NCBI GenBank assembly: GCA_030146225.1
Contig: JASLCA010000052.1
Span: forward strand, 1-11,878
Direction of reading: 5' to 3'
From: Sphingobacterium sp.
Lineage (GTDB): Bacteria > Bacteroidota > Bacteroidia > Sphingobacteriales > Sphingobacteriaceae
DNA: 11,878 nucleotides
Under the pieces are notes generated by a model. It was given only the letters and a program-made list of their open reading frames with translations. It made no database searches and was not told the origin of the DNA. Both the position numbers and the translations under genes were made by a program. Shown piece by piece: positions 5,379 through 11,878 of this stretch (the stretch's first letter is position 1; each line of letters begins with the position of its first letter).

Positions 5379-6341
5379 ATGAGGGAAGTCTCCTTTATTG
5401 AACAAAATAAAGAAAAGTGGGTCTTAATTGAAAACAATTTAAGGAACAAAGCGCATGTTGCACCGGATGTTCTTGCCTCGAATTATATCGAGCTTACGAA
5501 CGATCTGGCCTATGCGCAAACTTTTTATGCGCATTCTAAAACGAAAGATTATTTAAATGAACTGGCCATTTTAGCACATCAATTATTGTATAAAGATCAG
5601 CGCTCCTCAAAGAATAAGCTTAAATACTTTATACAGCGCGAGCTTCCCGAAGCGGTTTGGACGATTAGACGTCCTTTATTGTACTCCATGTTGATCTTCT
5701 GCCTTTCTATTGCTATTGGCTTTATCTCTGCATATTATGACCTAGACTTTGCGCGTCTTATCCTAGGTGACTCCTATGTTGATATGAGCATTAAGAATAT
5801 TGAGGATGGCAACCCCGCAGGGGTTTATGAACAAGGCAATGCGTTTGGCTCCGCCTTGATGATTACGATTAACAATGTTCGGGTAGCTTTTATGGCTTTT
5901 GTATTTGGGGTATTCTACAGTGTCGGTACAGGCTTTATCCTATTCCAAAATGGTATTATGGTGGGCGCTTTTCATCAAATGTTTGCCAGCCATGGAGTGA
6001 TGGAAGAGGCTATGTCTGCGATTTGGATTCATGGTGCTATTGAGCTTTCTGTTATTGTTATTGCAGGTGGCTGCGGTTTAGCGGTAGGCAATAGTATTCT
6101 TTTTCCCAAGTCCTTTACGCGGATGGATTCCTTTAAGCGGGCCATGAAGACGGCTTCTAAGGTGCTTATCAGTACCGTGCCTTTTTTTATTGTAGCGGGC
6201 TTCTTAGAAGGATTTGTTACGCGACATTATCAGGTCTCGTTAATTATGTGCTTGATTATTATTGTTCTATCCTTTGCGGCGATTCTATATGTTTATGTTT
6301 TACGTCCCATTCAATTGGCTAAGCAACTGGGATGGAAATAG
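5379..6341 (+). CDS. SpoIIM-like (stage II sporulation protein M family) membrane protein
   Basis: This is a 320-residue multi-pass membrane protein with a soluble helical N-terminal region (1-95), then about six hydrophobic segments near 101-119, 160-182, 184-203, 219-240, 261-280 and 285-306. The conserved core includes TINNVRVA (163-170), FQNGIMVGAF (189-198) and WIHGAIELS (216-224), hallmarks of the SpoIIM domain (PF01944). In Bacillus SpoIIM works with SpoIID and SpoIIP in peptidoglycan remodelling during engulfment. This organism group does not sporulate, so only a membrane or envelope role can be inferred. I choose ATG 5379 over the in-frame ATG 5334, because 5334 lies inside the promoter spacer and would add a hydrophobic extension; MREVSFIEQNKEKW also resembles the usual family N-terminus. 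First gene of the operon; it overlaps the next by 10 nt. Confidence 0.88.
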   Translation: MREVSFIEQNKEKWVLIENNLRNKAHVAPDVLASNYIELTNDLAYAQTFYAHSKTKDYLNELAILAHQLLYKDQRSSKNKLKYFIQRELPEAVWTIRRPLLYSMLIFCLSIAIGFISAYYDLDFARLILGDSYVDMSIKNIEDGNPAGVYEQGNAFGSALMITINNVRVAFMAFVFGVFYSVGTGFILFQNGIMVGAFHQMFASHGVMEEAMSAIWIHGAIELSVIVIAGGCGLAVGNSILFPKSFTRMDSFKRAMKTASKVLISTVPFFIVAGFLEGFVTRHYQVSLIMCLIIIVLSFAAILYVYVLRPIQLAKQLGWK

Positions 6342-7249
6342 ACTTTAACTTTCGAAAAGAGCGTAAGCTGGGCGAGATTGTCCAAGATTTTATCAACCTT
6401 ATTCGGCAGATACATCAGCATTTTTTTGGTACGATGCTAAGGCTTTCTATTGTGCCTTTATGTATGATGCTGCTTTTGATTTATTTTGGTACGACGAAGG
6501 TCAACCTGACAAGTCAAAAGAGCTTGGTCGAGTCTATGGATGTTATCCTAATCGGCATAGGGGTATTGCTGCTGATGCTGTTTATTGCTATGTTGCTTAT
6601 TGGCTTGACGATCGAGTACTTTATTTTATTGAAAACGAATAAGCGCTTGGACTTTGATGCTGGCATGGTTTGGCTTAGCTTTCGTGCTAATTTTGGGAAG
6701 TATTGGCGATTTATGTTGATGGCTATACTTGCGCTGTTGATACTGGCTATTCCAGTTACGATTGTGATGGGCATTATGATCTTTATTCCCTTTGTGGGAA
6801 GCTTTGCCGCAGGCATAGTATCTGCTATTATGGGGGTGTGGTTTTTTTGTGCCTTCCTCTTCTATCGGGAGGGTTATGCGCGACTAAATAATACCTTGAC
6901 TGGTACCTTTTCTATTCTTAAGAAGAAGTTGTTGGATTATAGCATTGCCTCCTTTTTAATCGGTATGATCTTTCAGATTTTACTGTTTATGATGACCCTA
7001 ACTCCTTCTTTAATTTTGGGGTTAATTGCTTACAATACTATAGGCTTTGAAGCCACCTTTTTTGATACTTTTCTGGGCCGCATATTGGTCTCAATTGGTG
7101 GAACGCTAATAGGCTTTCTATATATTGTATACTATATGCTGTCGGTTTTGGTTTCGGGGATTATTTATGAGACCGCTAAAGAGATTGCCTACGGCGAAGA
7201 TATCTATGAACGCATTGCTAGGCTGGGAGAGGAGGCGCATGATAATTAA
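6332..7249 (+). CDS. Unrecognised multi-pass membrane protein of the MoxR operon
   Basis: This 305-residue protein belongs to no family I can name with certainty. After a charged cytosolic N-terminus (1-30) it shows about six long hydrophobic regions, near 36-52, 70-99, 126-152, 155-178, 203-234 and 247-277. It ends in a short charged tail with YGEDIYERIARLGEE (287-301). Strong hydrophobicity and no catalytic motif suggest a structural or transport-like membrane subunit. Its ATG lies within the last codons of the SpoIIM-like gene (10-nt overlap), and its own end overlaps the DUF4129 gene by 11 nt, so it is almost certainly co-translated with them. Comparable membrane proteins are often found between spoIIM and DUF4129 genes in Bacteroidota, from memory. 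A working role within the same membrane complex is inferred. Confidence 0.8.
   Translation: MEIDFNFRKERKLGEIVQDFINLIRQIHQHFFGTMLRLSIVPLCMMLLLIYFGTTKVNLTSQKSLVESMDVILIGIGVLLLMLFIAMLLIGLTIEYFILLKTNKRLDFDAGMVWLSFRANFGKYWRFMLMAILALLILAIPVTIVMGIMIFIPFVGSFAAGIVSAIMGVWFFCAFLFYREGYARLNNTLTGTFSILKKKLLDYSIASFLIGMIFQILLFMMTLTPSLILGLIAYNTIGFEATFFDTFLGRILVSIGGTLIGFLYIVYYMLSVLVSGIIYETAKEIAYGEDIYERIARLGEEAHDN
7225..7235 (+). promoter_or_regulatory. Purine-rich Shine-Dalgarno-like stretch before the DUF4129 gene
   Basis: GGGAGAGGAGG precedes ATG 7239: GGGAG is 9 nt upstream and GGAGG 3 nt upstream. It also encodes the end of the preceding protein, so it may be partly a coding coincidence. It supports ATG 7239 rather than in-frame starts further upstream. 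Confidence 0.5.
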
Positions 7250-8039
7250 ATATACCTGTTTATGGGCTTGCTTCTTGTGTTTTAGCTGGAGTGCAGGGGC
7301 GCAAGAAAGTATTGATAGCATCTCGGTTTCGCAAGAAAATGTTAAGATGACTCGACAAGATCGCTCCTATCTGGATAGTGGTCATTATGATCAGGTCAAT
7401 TATATGCAAATCATGCCTAAGACGGATACTGCCGCATACAGCATTGTGAAGTCTAAGTATAGTTCGCCTGACTTTTACTATGAAGGGGAAAATCCGGATG
7501 CCGAAAATATATTTGAACGCGCCTTTAATCGTATTTCGCATTGGCTGTCCAACTTATTCCCTAGCGCTAGCTTCTTTAATGTATCTGAAACATTATATAA
7601 GATTCTGGCGGGAATCGCAATCTTAATCTTTCTATTGATACTTTATAGGGTGTTGTTTACAGGGAAGCGTCTTTTAGGGCCTTCTGAGGAAGAGGCTTTG
7701 GCCGAGGATAGCATTCGATTTGTGGAACAAAACTTGCTGGATATTGAACTTGAAGTTTTTATTGAAAAGGCCAAGCAGCAGTCTGATTATGCTTTAGCGA
7801 TTCGCTACTTAAACTTGTTGAATATTCAATTGTTAGCCAAGAAAGGTTATATTTTATGGAGACCCTCGAAAACGAATCAGGAGTTGATCGGAGAGCTTAA
7901 AGATGTGCAATTGCGGGCTGACTTTAAACAGAATGTAGCTGTTTTTAATCGAGTTTGGTTTTCGGGTGTAAAGGTGGATGCTGCGCAGTATGCGACTTAT
8001 TCCAAGTTTTTTGAACAGTTTCAAGCCCGCTGGAAATGA
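7239..8039 (+). CDS. DUF4129 domain-containing protein with signal peptide
   Basis: From ATG 7239 this is 266 residues. Residues 1-21 form a signal peptide ending SAGA before Gln 22. A polar, predicted extracytoplasmic region (22-115) follows, then one membrane helix (about 120-139) and a cytosolic C-terminal DUF4129 domain (about 155-262) with ALAIRYLNLLNIQLLAKKGY, the WRPSKTNQEL segment and VWFSGVKVDAAQY. DUF4129 is also found at the C-terminus of some transglutaminase-like membrane proteins (TgpA type) and in MoxR/DUF58 clusters; its function is unknown. A frame open upstream to 7125 would begin deep inside the previous gene and destroy the signal peptide, so 7239 is preferred. It overlaps the preceding gene by 11 nt and the next by 4 nt (ATGA). 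Confidence 0.87.
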   Translation: MIIKYTCLWACFLCFSWSAGAQESIDSISVSQENVKMTRQDRSYLDSGHYDQVNYMQIMPKTDTAAYSIVKSKYSSPDFYYEGENPDAENIFERAFNRISHWLSNLFPSASFFNVSETLYKILAGIAILIFLLILYRVLFTGKRLLGPSEEEALAEDSIRFVEQNLLDIELEVFIEKAKQQSDYALAIRYLNLLNIQLLAKKGYILWRPSKTNQELIGELKDVQLRADFKQNVAVFNRVWFSGVKVDAAQYATYSKFFEQFQARWK

Positions 8040-9238
8040 GAAATTCATCAAAACTCGGCATCCTTCTTTTGGGCTTAACCCTATTGGTTATTGCTGTTAT
8101 AGATTTAACCAGTGATAAGCAGGTGGATTGGACGCGTAGCTATGATCAAAAGGATAAAATACCTTATGGCTTGTATGTTACGCGACAAGAATTACCGCAG
8201 TTGTTGCCAAATAAAAGTATTACAGACTTTAGTGAAAACAATTATCCAGATCTTAAGAGTTTTTTAAGGGATAAAGAGGGGGCAAGTCTTGTATATGTGG
8301 TGGATTACTTCTCGCAGAGCAATGAGCTTGTGAAGGAGTTGGTCAGCTTTGTTGATCGTGGGGGGGAAGTCTTTATTTCTAGTAACACTATGCCCTCTTC
8401 TTTGTTGGATACAATGGGCATTGAGCAGGATTATTATTATGCTGCAGGATCGGATGAGCTATTGGACTTTACGGAGAAGCCCTTTTCGCTCAGTAATGGA
8501 CTAAGTGCATTTTATAAAGATTTAAATTATCCAGGCCTGTTTTACAATATTGATTCGGCAGAAACAACGGTATTGGGGTATTTTGAGCGGGGGAAGCTGA
8601 AGCTGCCCAATTTTATTGAGGTTAAACGGAATAAAGGACGTTTTATCTTGCATTTGGAGCCGCTTATGTTTACCAATTATTATATGCTGCAACGGGCTAA
8701 TTTCAACTATGCTGCTACAGCATTTAAGCTGATCTCTAAGGATCAGGTATACTGGTTTAATGCAGCGGCGACGGGCACAGTAGAACGGAGTCCTTTGCGC
8801 TTTTTACTAAGCCATAAGGGCTTGCGTCAAGCTTGGTATTTATTGTTGTTCGGCTTAATCTTGTTGCTGTTGTTTAAAAGTAAGCGCGAGCAAAAAGCAG
8901 TCCCTATTGTAATGCCTGAGCCCAATTTATCCAAGGATTTTGCTGCTACAATTGCGACAATGTATTATGAGAATGGTACTCCCGAAGATTTGGGAATTAA
9001 GAAAATTGATTATTTCTTGTATGACCTACGGACGCAATTTCAGATTGATACCCAATTGTTGGACGAGCCAGGTGCGGCACAGCATTTGGCACAACGGACT
9101 GGTGTCGCATTGAATTTTTGTACGGAATTGTTGGAACGAATACATAAACATCGGTCTAATTTGCAGCTGTCTGATCGACAACTGTTGGATTTAAACCTAT
9201 TTATTGAAGATTTTAAACATAAAGCGAATATGTTATGA
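8036..9238 (+). CDS. DUF4350 domain-containing membrane protein
   Basis: This 400-residue protein has an N-terminal membrane anchor (about 7-24). A periplasmic region with an alpha/beta DUF4350 fold covers about 40-240: PYGLYVTRQELPQLLP (43-58), VYVVDYF (86-92) and VDRGGEVFIS (106-115). GRFILHLEPLMFTNYYML (201-218) and SPLRFLLSHKGLRQAWYL (252-269) follow, then a second membrane helix (about 266-280) and a cytosolic helical C-terminal domain (281-400). The fold resembles glutamine-amidotransferase or ABC-accessory-like domains, but no catalytic triad is evident. DUF4350 proteins occur almost exclusively near MoxR and DUF58 genes; function is unknown. The start overlaps the DUF4129 stop and the end overlaps the MoxR start, each by 4 nt, a classic arrangement for translational coupling. 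Confidence 0.87.
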   Translation: MRNSSKLGILLLGLTLLVIAVIDLTSDKQVDWTRSYDQKDKIPYGLYVTRQELPQLLPNKSITDFSENNYPDLKSFLRDKEGASLVYVVDYFSQSNELVKELVSFVDRGGEVFISSNTMPSSLLDTMGIEQDYYYAAGSDELLDFTEKPFSLSNGLSAFYKDLNYPGLFYNIDSAETTVLGYFERGKLKLPNFIEVKRNKGRFILHLEPLMFTNYYMLQRANFNYAATAFKLISKDQVYWFNAAATGTVERSPLRFLLSHKGLRQAWYLLLFGLILLLLFKSKREQKAVPIVMPEPNLSKDFAATIATMYYENGTPEDLGIKKIDYFLYDLRTQFQIDTQLLDEPGAAQHLAQRTGVALNFCTELLERIHKHRSNLQLSDRQLLDLNLFIEDFKHKANML

Positions 9239-10230
9239 GTGAGCTAGGAAACAAATTTGAGCCTAATTTCGAAAACCGTATCGATCTTTCGGGATTGCGC
9301 CTTAAGATGGAGGCGGTCAAGGAGGAGGTGAAGAAAGTCATTATTGGACAAGATGAGGTTATCCATAAGCTTTTGATGGCGATTCTTGTTGGGGGACACT
9401 CGCTTATCGAGGGGATGCCTGGCGTGGGAAAAACTCTGACTGCAAAACTTTTAGCTAAAAGCATCGCGGGAGATTTTAAGCGGATCCAATTTACACCGGA
9501 TTTAATGCCTTCCGATGTTACGGGATCGGCTATTTTGGATTTAAAGACTAATGAATTTGACTTTAAGAAAGGTCCAATCTTTGGGAACTTAATCCTAATT
9601 GATGAGATCAATCGCGCGCCAGCGAAGACCCAATCCTCCTTGTTTGAGTGTATGTCCGAGCGACATATTACTGCGGATGGACTGCGCTATGAGCTCCCAA
9701 ATCCCTTTGTCGTGTTTGCTACCCAAAACCCTATAGAGCATGAAGGTACTTATCGTCTTCCAGAAGCGCAATTGGATCGTTTCTTGTTTAAAATAAATGT
9801 GGAATATCCGATTTTGCAAGACGAGATTCAAATCTTAAAGGAGCATCATCTTCAGAAGTCTAATGACAAGGAGGCTTTGGTAAATGCGGTTATTAGTCTA
9901 GGGGATATTCTGGCTTTTCAGCAGCTTGTGAAAGAGGTTTATGTGCATGAGGATGTCTTTTCTTATATAGGTGAAATTATCTTTAATACCCGTTCGAATC
10001 CGAATCTTACGCTGGGTGCTTCTCCGCGCGCTTCTATCGCATTGATGGAGGCTTCCATGGCCAATGCTGCTTTAGATGGTCGGGACTTTATAACTCCAGA
10101 TGATGTGAAGTTTGTGGCGCCTGGGATTTTGGGGCATCGGGTGCTTGTCAGCCCTGAGAAGGAGATGGAAGGTTTTAGCAGTGATTATATTATTAAGCAG
10201 ATTGTGGATAGTATTGAAATCCCTAGATAA
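9235..10230 (+). CDS. MoxR-family AAA+ ATPase
   Basis: This 331-residue cytosolic AAA+ ATPase of the MoxR group has an N-terminal helix containing IIGQDEV (36-42), Walker A GMPGVGKT (60-67) and FTPDLMPSDVTG (86-97). Walker B LILIDEINRAPAKTQ is at 119-133, sensor 1 FATQNPIEHEGTY at 161-173, LPEAQLDRF at 175-183 with the likely arginine finger, and sensor 2 GASPRAS at 261-267 in the C-terminal lid. All ATPase residues are present, so it should be active. Family knowledge: MoxR ATPases act as chaperone-like remodelers of partner proteins carrying VWA domains, for example in methanol dehydrogenase maturation. The natural partner here is the DUF58 protein encoded next, overlapping by 1 nt. The specific target is unknown. 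Confidence 0.95.
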   Translation: MSELGNKFEPNFENRIDLSGLRLKMEAVKEEVKKVIIGQDEVIHKLLMAILVGGHSLIEGMPGVGKTLTAKLLAKSIAGDFKRIQFTPDLMPSDVTGSAILDLKTNEFDFKKGPIFGNLILIDEINRAPAKTQSSLFECMSERHITADGLRYELPNPFVVFATQNPIEHEGTYRLPEAQLDRFLFKINVEYPILQDEIQILKEHHLQKSNDKEALVNAVISLGDILAFQQLVKEVYVHEDVFSYIGEIIFNTRSNPNLTLGASPRASIALMEASMANAALDGRDFITPDDVKFVAPGILGHRVLVSPEKEMEGFSSDYIIKQIVDSIEIPR

Positions 10231-11558
10231 TGCGATTTATTAAAAGCTTGTATCTTCAAAATGCCTTTTTCTATGGTCTGTTGCTGCTTGCGACTTGCTT
10301 TGTGCTGTCTTTTTTTGTAAAGCTGCTGTATATACCTGTGGCGGTTGTTTTCTGGTTTTTCTTAGCTGCCTGCCTTTGGGATCTTGTCTTTTTATATGCT
10401 GGCAAGGGGAGGGTTGTCCTTGCGCGTCAATATCCAGAAAGGTTGTCCAATGGGGATGAAAATGAGCTTGGCATAGAAGTCGTAAGTTACTACCCACAAA
10501 GGGTGCATGTAAGGTTGTTAGAGGAGTTTCCGATACAATTACAGATTCGTGATCAGGAGTATGAAGCTACTGTCATGGCTAGGGAACGCAAGCTTTGGCG
10601 TTTCTTTATTCGTCCTGTACAGCGTGGGGTTTATTCCTTTAAAAGATGTCATGCCCTTGTCTCTAAAGTGGGCTTGTTTGCGCGTAAATTTACCCTAGAT
10701 GAATCTTTAGAAATCGCCTGTTATCCTTCTTTTATACAGTTGCGCAAATATCAGCTGCTGGCGACTACCGATCGCTTGGTGGAACTGGGGATAAAGCGTA
10801 TCCGGAAGATAGGGGCTTCTACAGAGTTTGATCATATCCGAGAGTACGTCCGCGGGGATGACTATAGGCATCTCAATTGGCGCGCGACAGCAAAGCATAA
10901 GAAGCTGCTCGTTAACCAATATCAAGAGGAGAAATCACAACCCATCTATTGTTTGATTGATACGGGTAGGGTGATGCGTATGCCTTTTAATGGCTTAACT
11001 TTATTGGATTATGCTATTAACTCTTCTTTAGTATTGGCGAATGCTGCTATCTTGAAGCAAGATCGTGCGGGCATGCTAAGTTTTTCTAAGACTATTGATA
11101 ATTATGTTGTGGCTGAAAAGCGAAACAATCAGATGCAGCGTATATCGGATGTACTGTATAAGGTGCAGACGGACTTCCAAGAGACTGAATTCGGTCATCT
11201 GTACAGCTACTGTAATAAGCATATTAATAAACGCTCCTTGCTATTATTGTATACCAATTTTGAAACCCTGGATGCGCTAGCCCGTCAGATGCCCTATCTG
11301 CGTATGCTGGCCAAGTCACATGTATTGGTGGTGGTGGTTTTTAAAAATACGGAACTTATCAGCATGTCAAAGCATGCTGCCGAAAAGGTTATAGATGTAT
11401 ATAATCAAATTATTGCTGAGAAATTCGTGTATGAAAAACATCTTATCGTGCAAGAATTACAACGTCAGGGAATACAAACGATTTATACCACTCCTGATAA
11501 TTTAACCATTCAGGCTATTAATAAATACCTAGAAATTAAAGCCCGCGGCCTATTATAG
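10230..11558 (+). CDS. DUF58 domain-containing (VWA-like) protein
   Basis: This 442-residue protein has two N-terminal membrane helices (about 12-32 and 33-56). A beta-rich region follows (60-165) that includes RPVQRGVYSF (128-137). The DUF58 signature, with EFDHIREYVRGDDYRHLNW (199-217) and then RATAKHKKLLVNQY (218-231), leads into a VWA-like domain (236-430). CLIDTGRVMRMPFNGLTLLD at 241-260 holds a degenerate metal site: Asp 244 is kept, the two Ser of DxSxS are Gly 246 and Val 248, and a Thr is present at 257. DUF58 proteins are regular partners of MoxR ATPases and may be the substrate or adaptor. The ATG is fused to the MoxR stop as TAATG, implying reinitiation. Last gene of the operon; length is typical. 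Confidence 0.92.
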   Translation: MRFIKSLYLQNAFFYGLLLLATCFVLSFFVKLLYIPVAVVFWFFLAACLWDLVFLYAGKGRVVLARQYPERLSNGDENELGIEVVSYYPQRVHVRLLEEFPIQLQIRDQEYEATVMARERKLWRFFIRPVQRGVYSFKRCHALVSKVGLFARKFTLDESLEIACYPSFIQLRKYQLLATTDRLVELGIKRIRKIGASTEFDHIREYVRGDDYRHLNWRATAKHKKLLVNQYQEEKSQPIYCLIDTGRVMRMPFNGLTLLDYAINSSLVLANAAILKQDRAGMLSFSKTIDNYVVAEKRNNQMQRISDVLYKVQTDFQETEFGHLYSYCNKHINKRSLLLLYTNFETLDALARQMPYLRMLAKSHVLVVVVFKNTELISMSKHAAEKVIDVYNQIIAEKFVYEKHLIVQELQRQGIQTIYTTPDNLTIQAINKYLEIKARGLL

Positions 11559-11591
11559 GCAACTCCTAAATCTCCCTAGCCTTCTTGTAAT

Positions 11592-11637
11592 TGTAGTTTT
11601 TACACTACAGACTCCAATTTTGTAGCGATAGCGCTAC
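11592..11637 (+). terminator. Tandem hairpins, possible weak operon terminator
   Basis: TGTAGT (11592-11597) pairs with ACTACA (11604-11609). Then GTAGCG (11622-11627) pairs perfectly with CGCTAC (11632-11637) around the loop ATAG. The nearest T-run (TTTTT at 11644-11648) is 6 nt beyond the second stem, so this is not a textbook terminator. It lies 33-79 nt after the DUF58 stop, where an operon end is expected. Confidence 0.4.
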
Positions 11638-11754
11638 GGGACATTTTTCGCCCATTCCTGTTTTTCCGAAAATACGGAGACTTATGTGTTTTTGTGACCT
11701 TTCTATGTGTTAGTCTTCAACTAACTGTATAGCAGATTGTTATTTCTGGTTTTA

Positions 11755-11800
11755 TTGTCTCATATTTTTAAGTGGACAACTGCCTTTTGAAATGAGACAA
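11755..11800. repeat. Nine-bp inverted repeat, possible operator
   Basis: TTGTCTCAT (11755-11763) is exactly mirrored by ATGAGACAA (11792-11800), with 28 nt between the arms. It lies just upstream of the -7 element at 11820-11827, so it could bind a dimeric regulator controlling the gene starting near 11855. Function is inferred. Confidence 0.4.
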
Positions 11801-11819
11801 ATTTTATGGCCTAGGTTTC

Positions 11820-11827
11820 TATCTTTG
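11820..11827 (+). promoter_or_regulatory. Putative -7 promoter element for the right-edge gene
   Basis: TATCTTTG is a perfect match to TAnnTTTG. No TTG is found at the expected -33 distance, so the promoter may rely on an activator. Transcription would start near 11834, about 20 nt before the ATG at 11855. Confidence 0.4.
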
Positions 11828-11854
11828 CGCTTGAAATTTTTTGGGTACATCCCA

Positions 11855-11878
11855 ATGATGACAAACAAGCTATTATTT
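11855..11878 (+). CDS. Possible start of a further gene, cut by right edge
   Basis: Only eight codons are visible (MMTNKLLF), beginning with two consecutive ATGs at 11855 and 11858, and they stay open to the window end. The support is positional: a good -7 element lies about 28 nt upstream and the preceding 300 nt look like a regulatory spacer. The product cannot be named. The short polar-then-hydrophobic start would fit a signal peptide or membrane helix, but this is too little to judge. Confidence 0.35.

Larger units (their letters stand above)
11559..11854. other. Mostly non-coding stretch after the operon
   Basis: I see no credible coding region here on either strand. It contains two short hairpins (11592-11637), several T-runs, a weak 5-bp hairpin near 11711-11727, a 9-bp inverted repeat (11755-11763 with 11792-11800) and a -7 element (11820-11827). 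These suggest operon termination followed by the regulatory region of another gene. Confidence 0.6.

Noticed and set aside
5379..6341. Evidence for endospore formation
   Set aside because: SpoIIM-domain proteins are common in non-sporulating bacteria and no other sporulation gene is present.
7125..7238. An upstream start for the DUF4129 protein
   Set aside because: It overlaps the previous gene by 125 nt and hides a clear signal peptide that begins at 7239.
9213..9611. Minus-strand frame of 132 codons opposite the MoxR gene
   Set aside because: It is a shadow of the highly conserved Walker A region on the plus strand, with no recognisable domain.
11711..11727. GTTAG/CTAAC hairpin
   Set aside because: Only five pairs with a 7-nt loop and no T-run; expected by chance in such A/T-rich DNA.

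Overview
The window looks like a chromosomal segment of a Bacteroidota bacterium, most likely of the Sphingobacteriaceae (Sphingobacterium- or Pedobacter-like). The evidence is the low G+C content, the near absence of Shine-Dalgarno sequences, several matches to the Bacteroidota promoter pattern (TTG at -33, TAnnTTTG at -7), and gene neighbourhoods typical of that phylum. The genus is inferred from protein flavour only. I see no rRNA, tRNA, insertion sequence, CRISPR array or phage.

Layout. Positions 1-1364 (minus) hold a YifB/ComM-type AAA+ ATPase whose C-terminus runs off the left edge. Positions 1565-2830 (plus) hold three small envelope genes: a YtxH-domain protein, a two-helix 'phage holin family' membrane protein and an unrecognised basic, partly helical protein. 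The set resembles the enterobacterial yqjD-yqjE-yqjK stress operon in order and architecture. Positions 2827-3759 (minus) encode GDP-L-fucose synthase, starting at GTG. Positions 3817-4464 (plus) encode the tRNA m7G46 methyltransferase TrmB. The promoters of these last two genes interlock in a 57-bp divergent gap. An RDD-family membrane protein (4483-5211, minus) follows.

Positions 5379-11558 (plus) form one tightly packed six-gene operon: SpoIIM-like membrane protein, unrecognised multi-pass membrane protein, DUF4129 protein, DUF4350 protein, MoxR AAA+ ATPase and DUF58 protein. Every junction overlaps (10, 11, 4, 4 and 1 nt), which suggests translational coupling and a shared complex. The divergent RDD gene belongs to the same conserved neighbourhood. 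The likely picture is a MoxR ATPase acting with a VWA-like DUF58 partner on a membrane assembly (SpoIIM, RDD, DUF4129, DUF4350 and the unknown protein). Such modules are widespread, but their biochemical role is largely unknown, so this is the best candidate here for an under-described system.

Positions 11559-11878 are mostly non-coding. They contain two small hairpins after the operon, a 9-bp inverted repeat, a good -7 element (TATCTTTG), and probably the first eight codons of a further plus-strand gene cut by the right edge.
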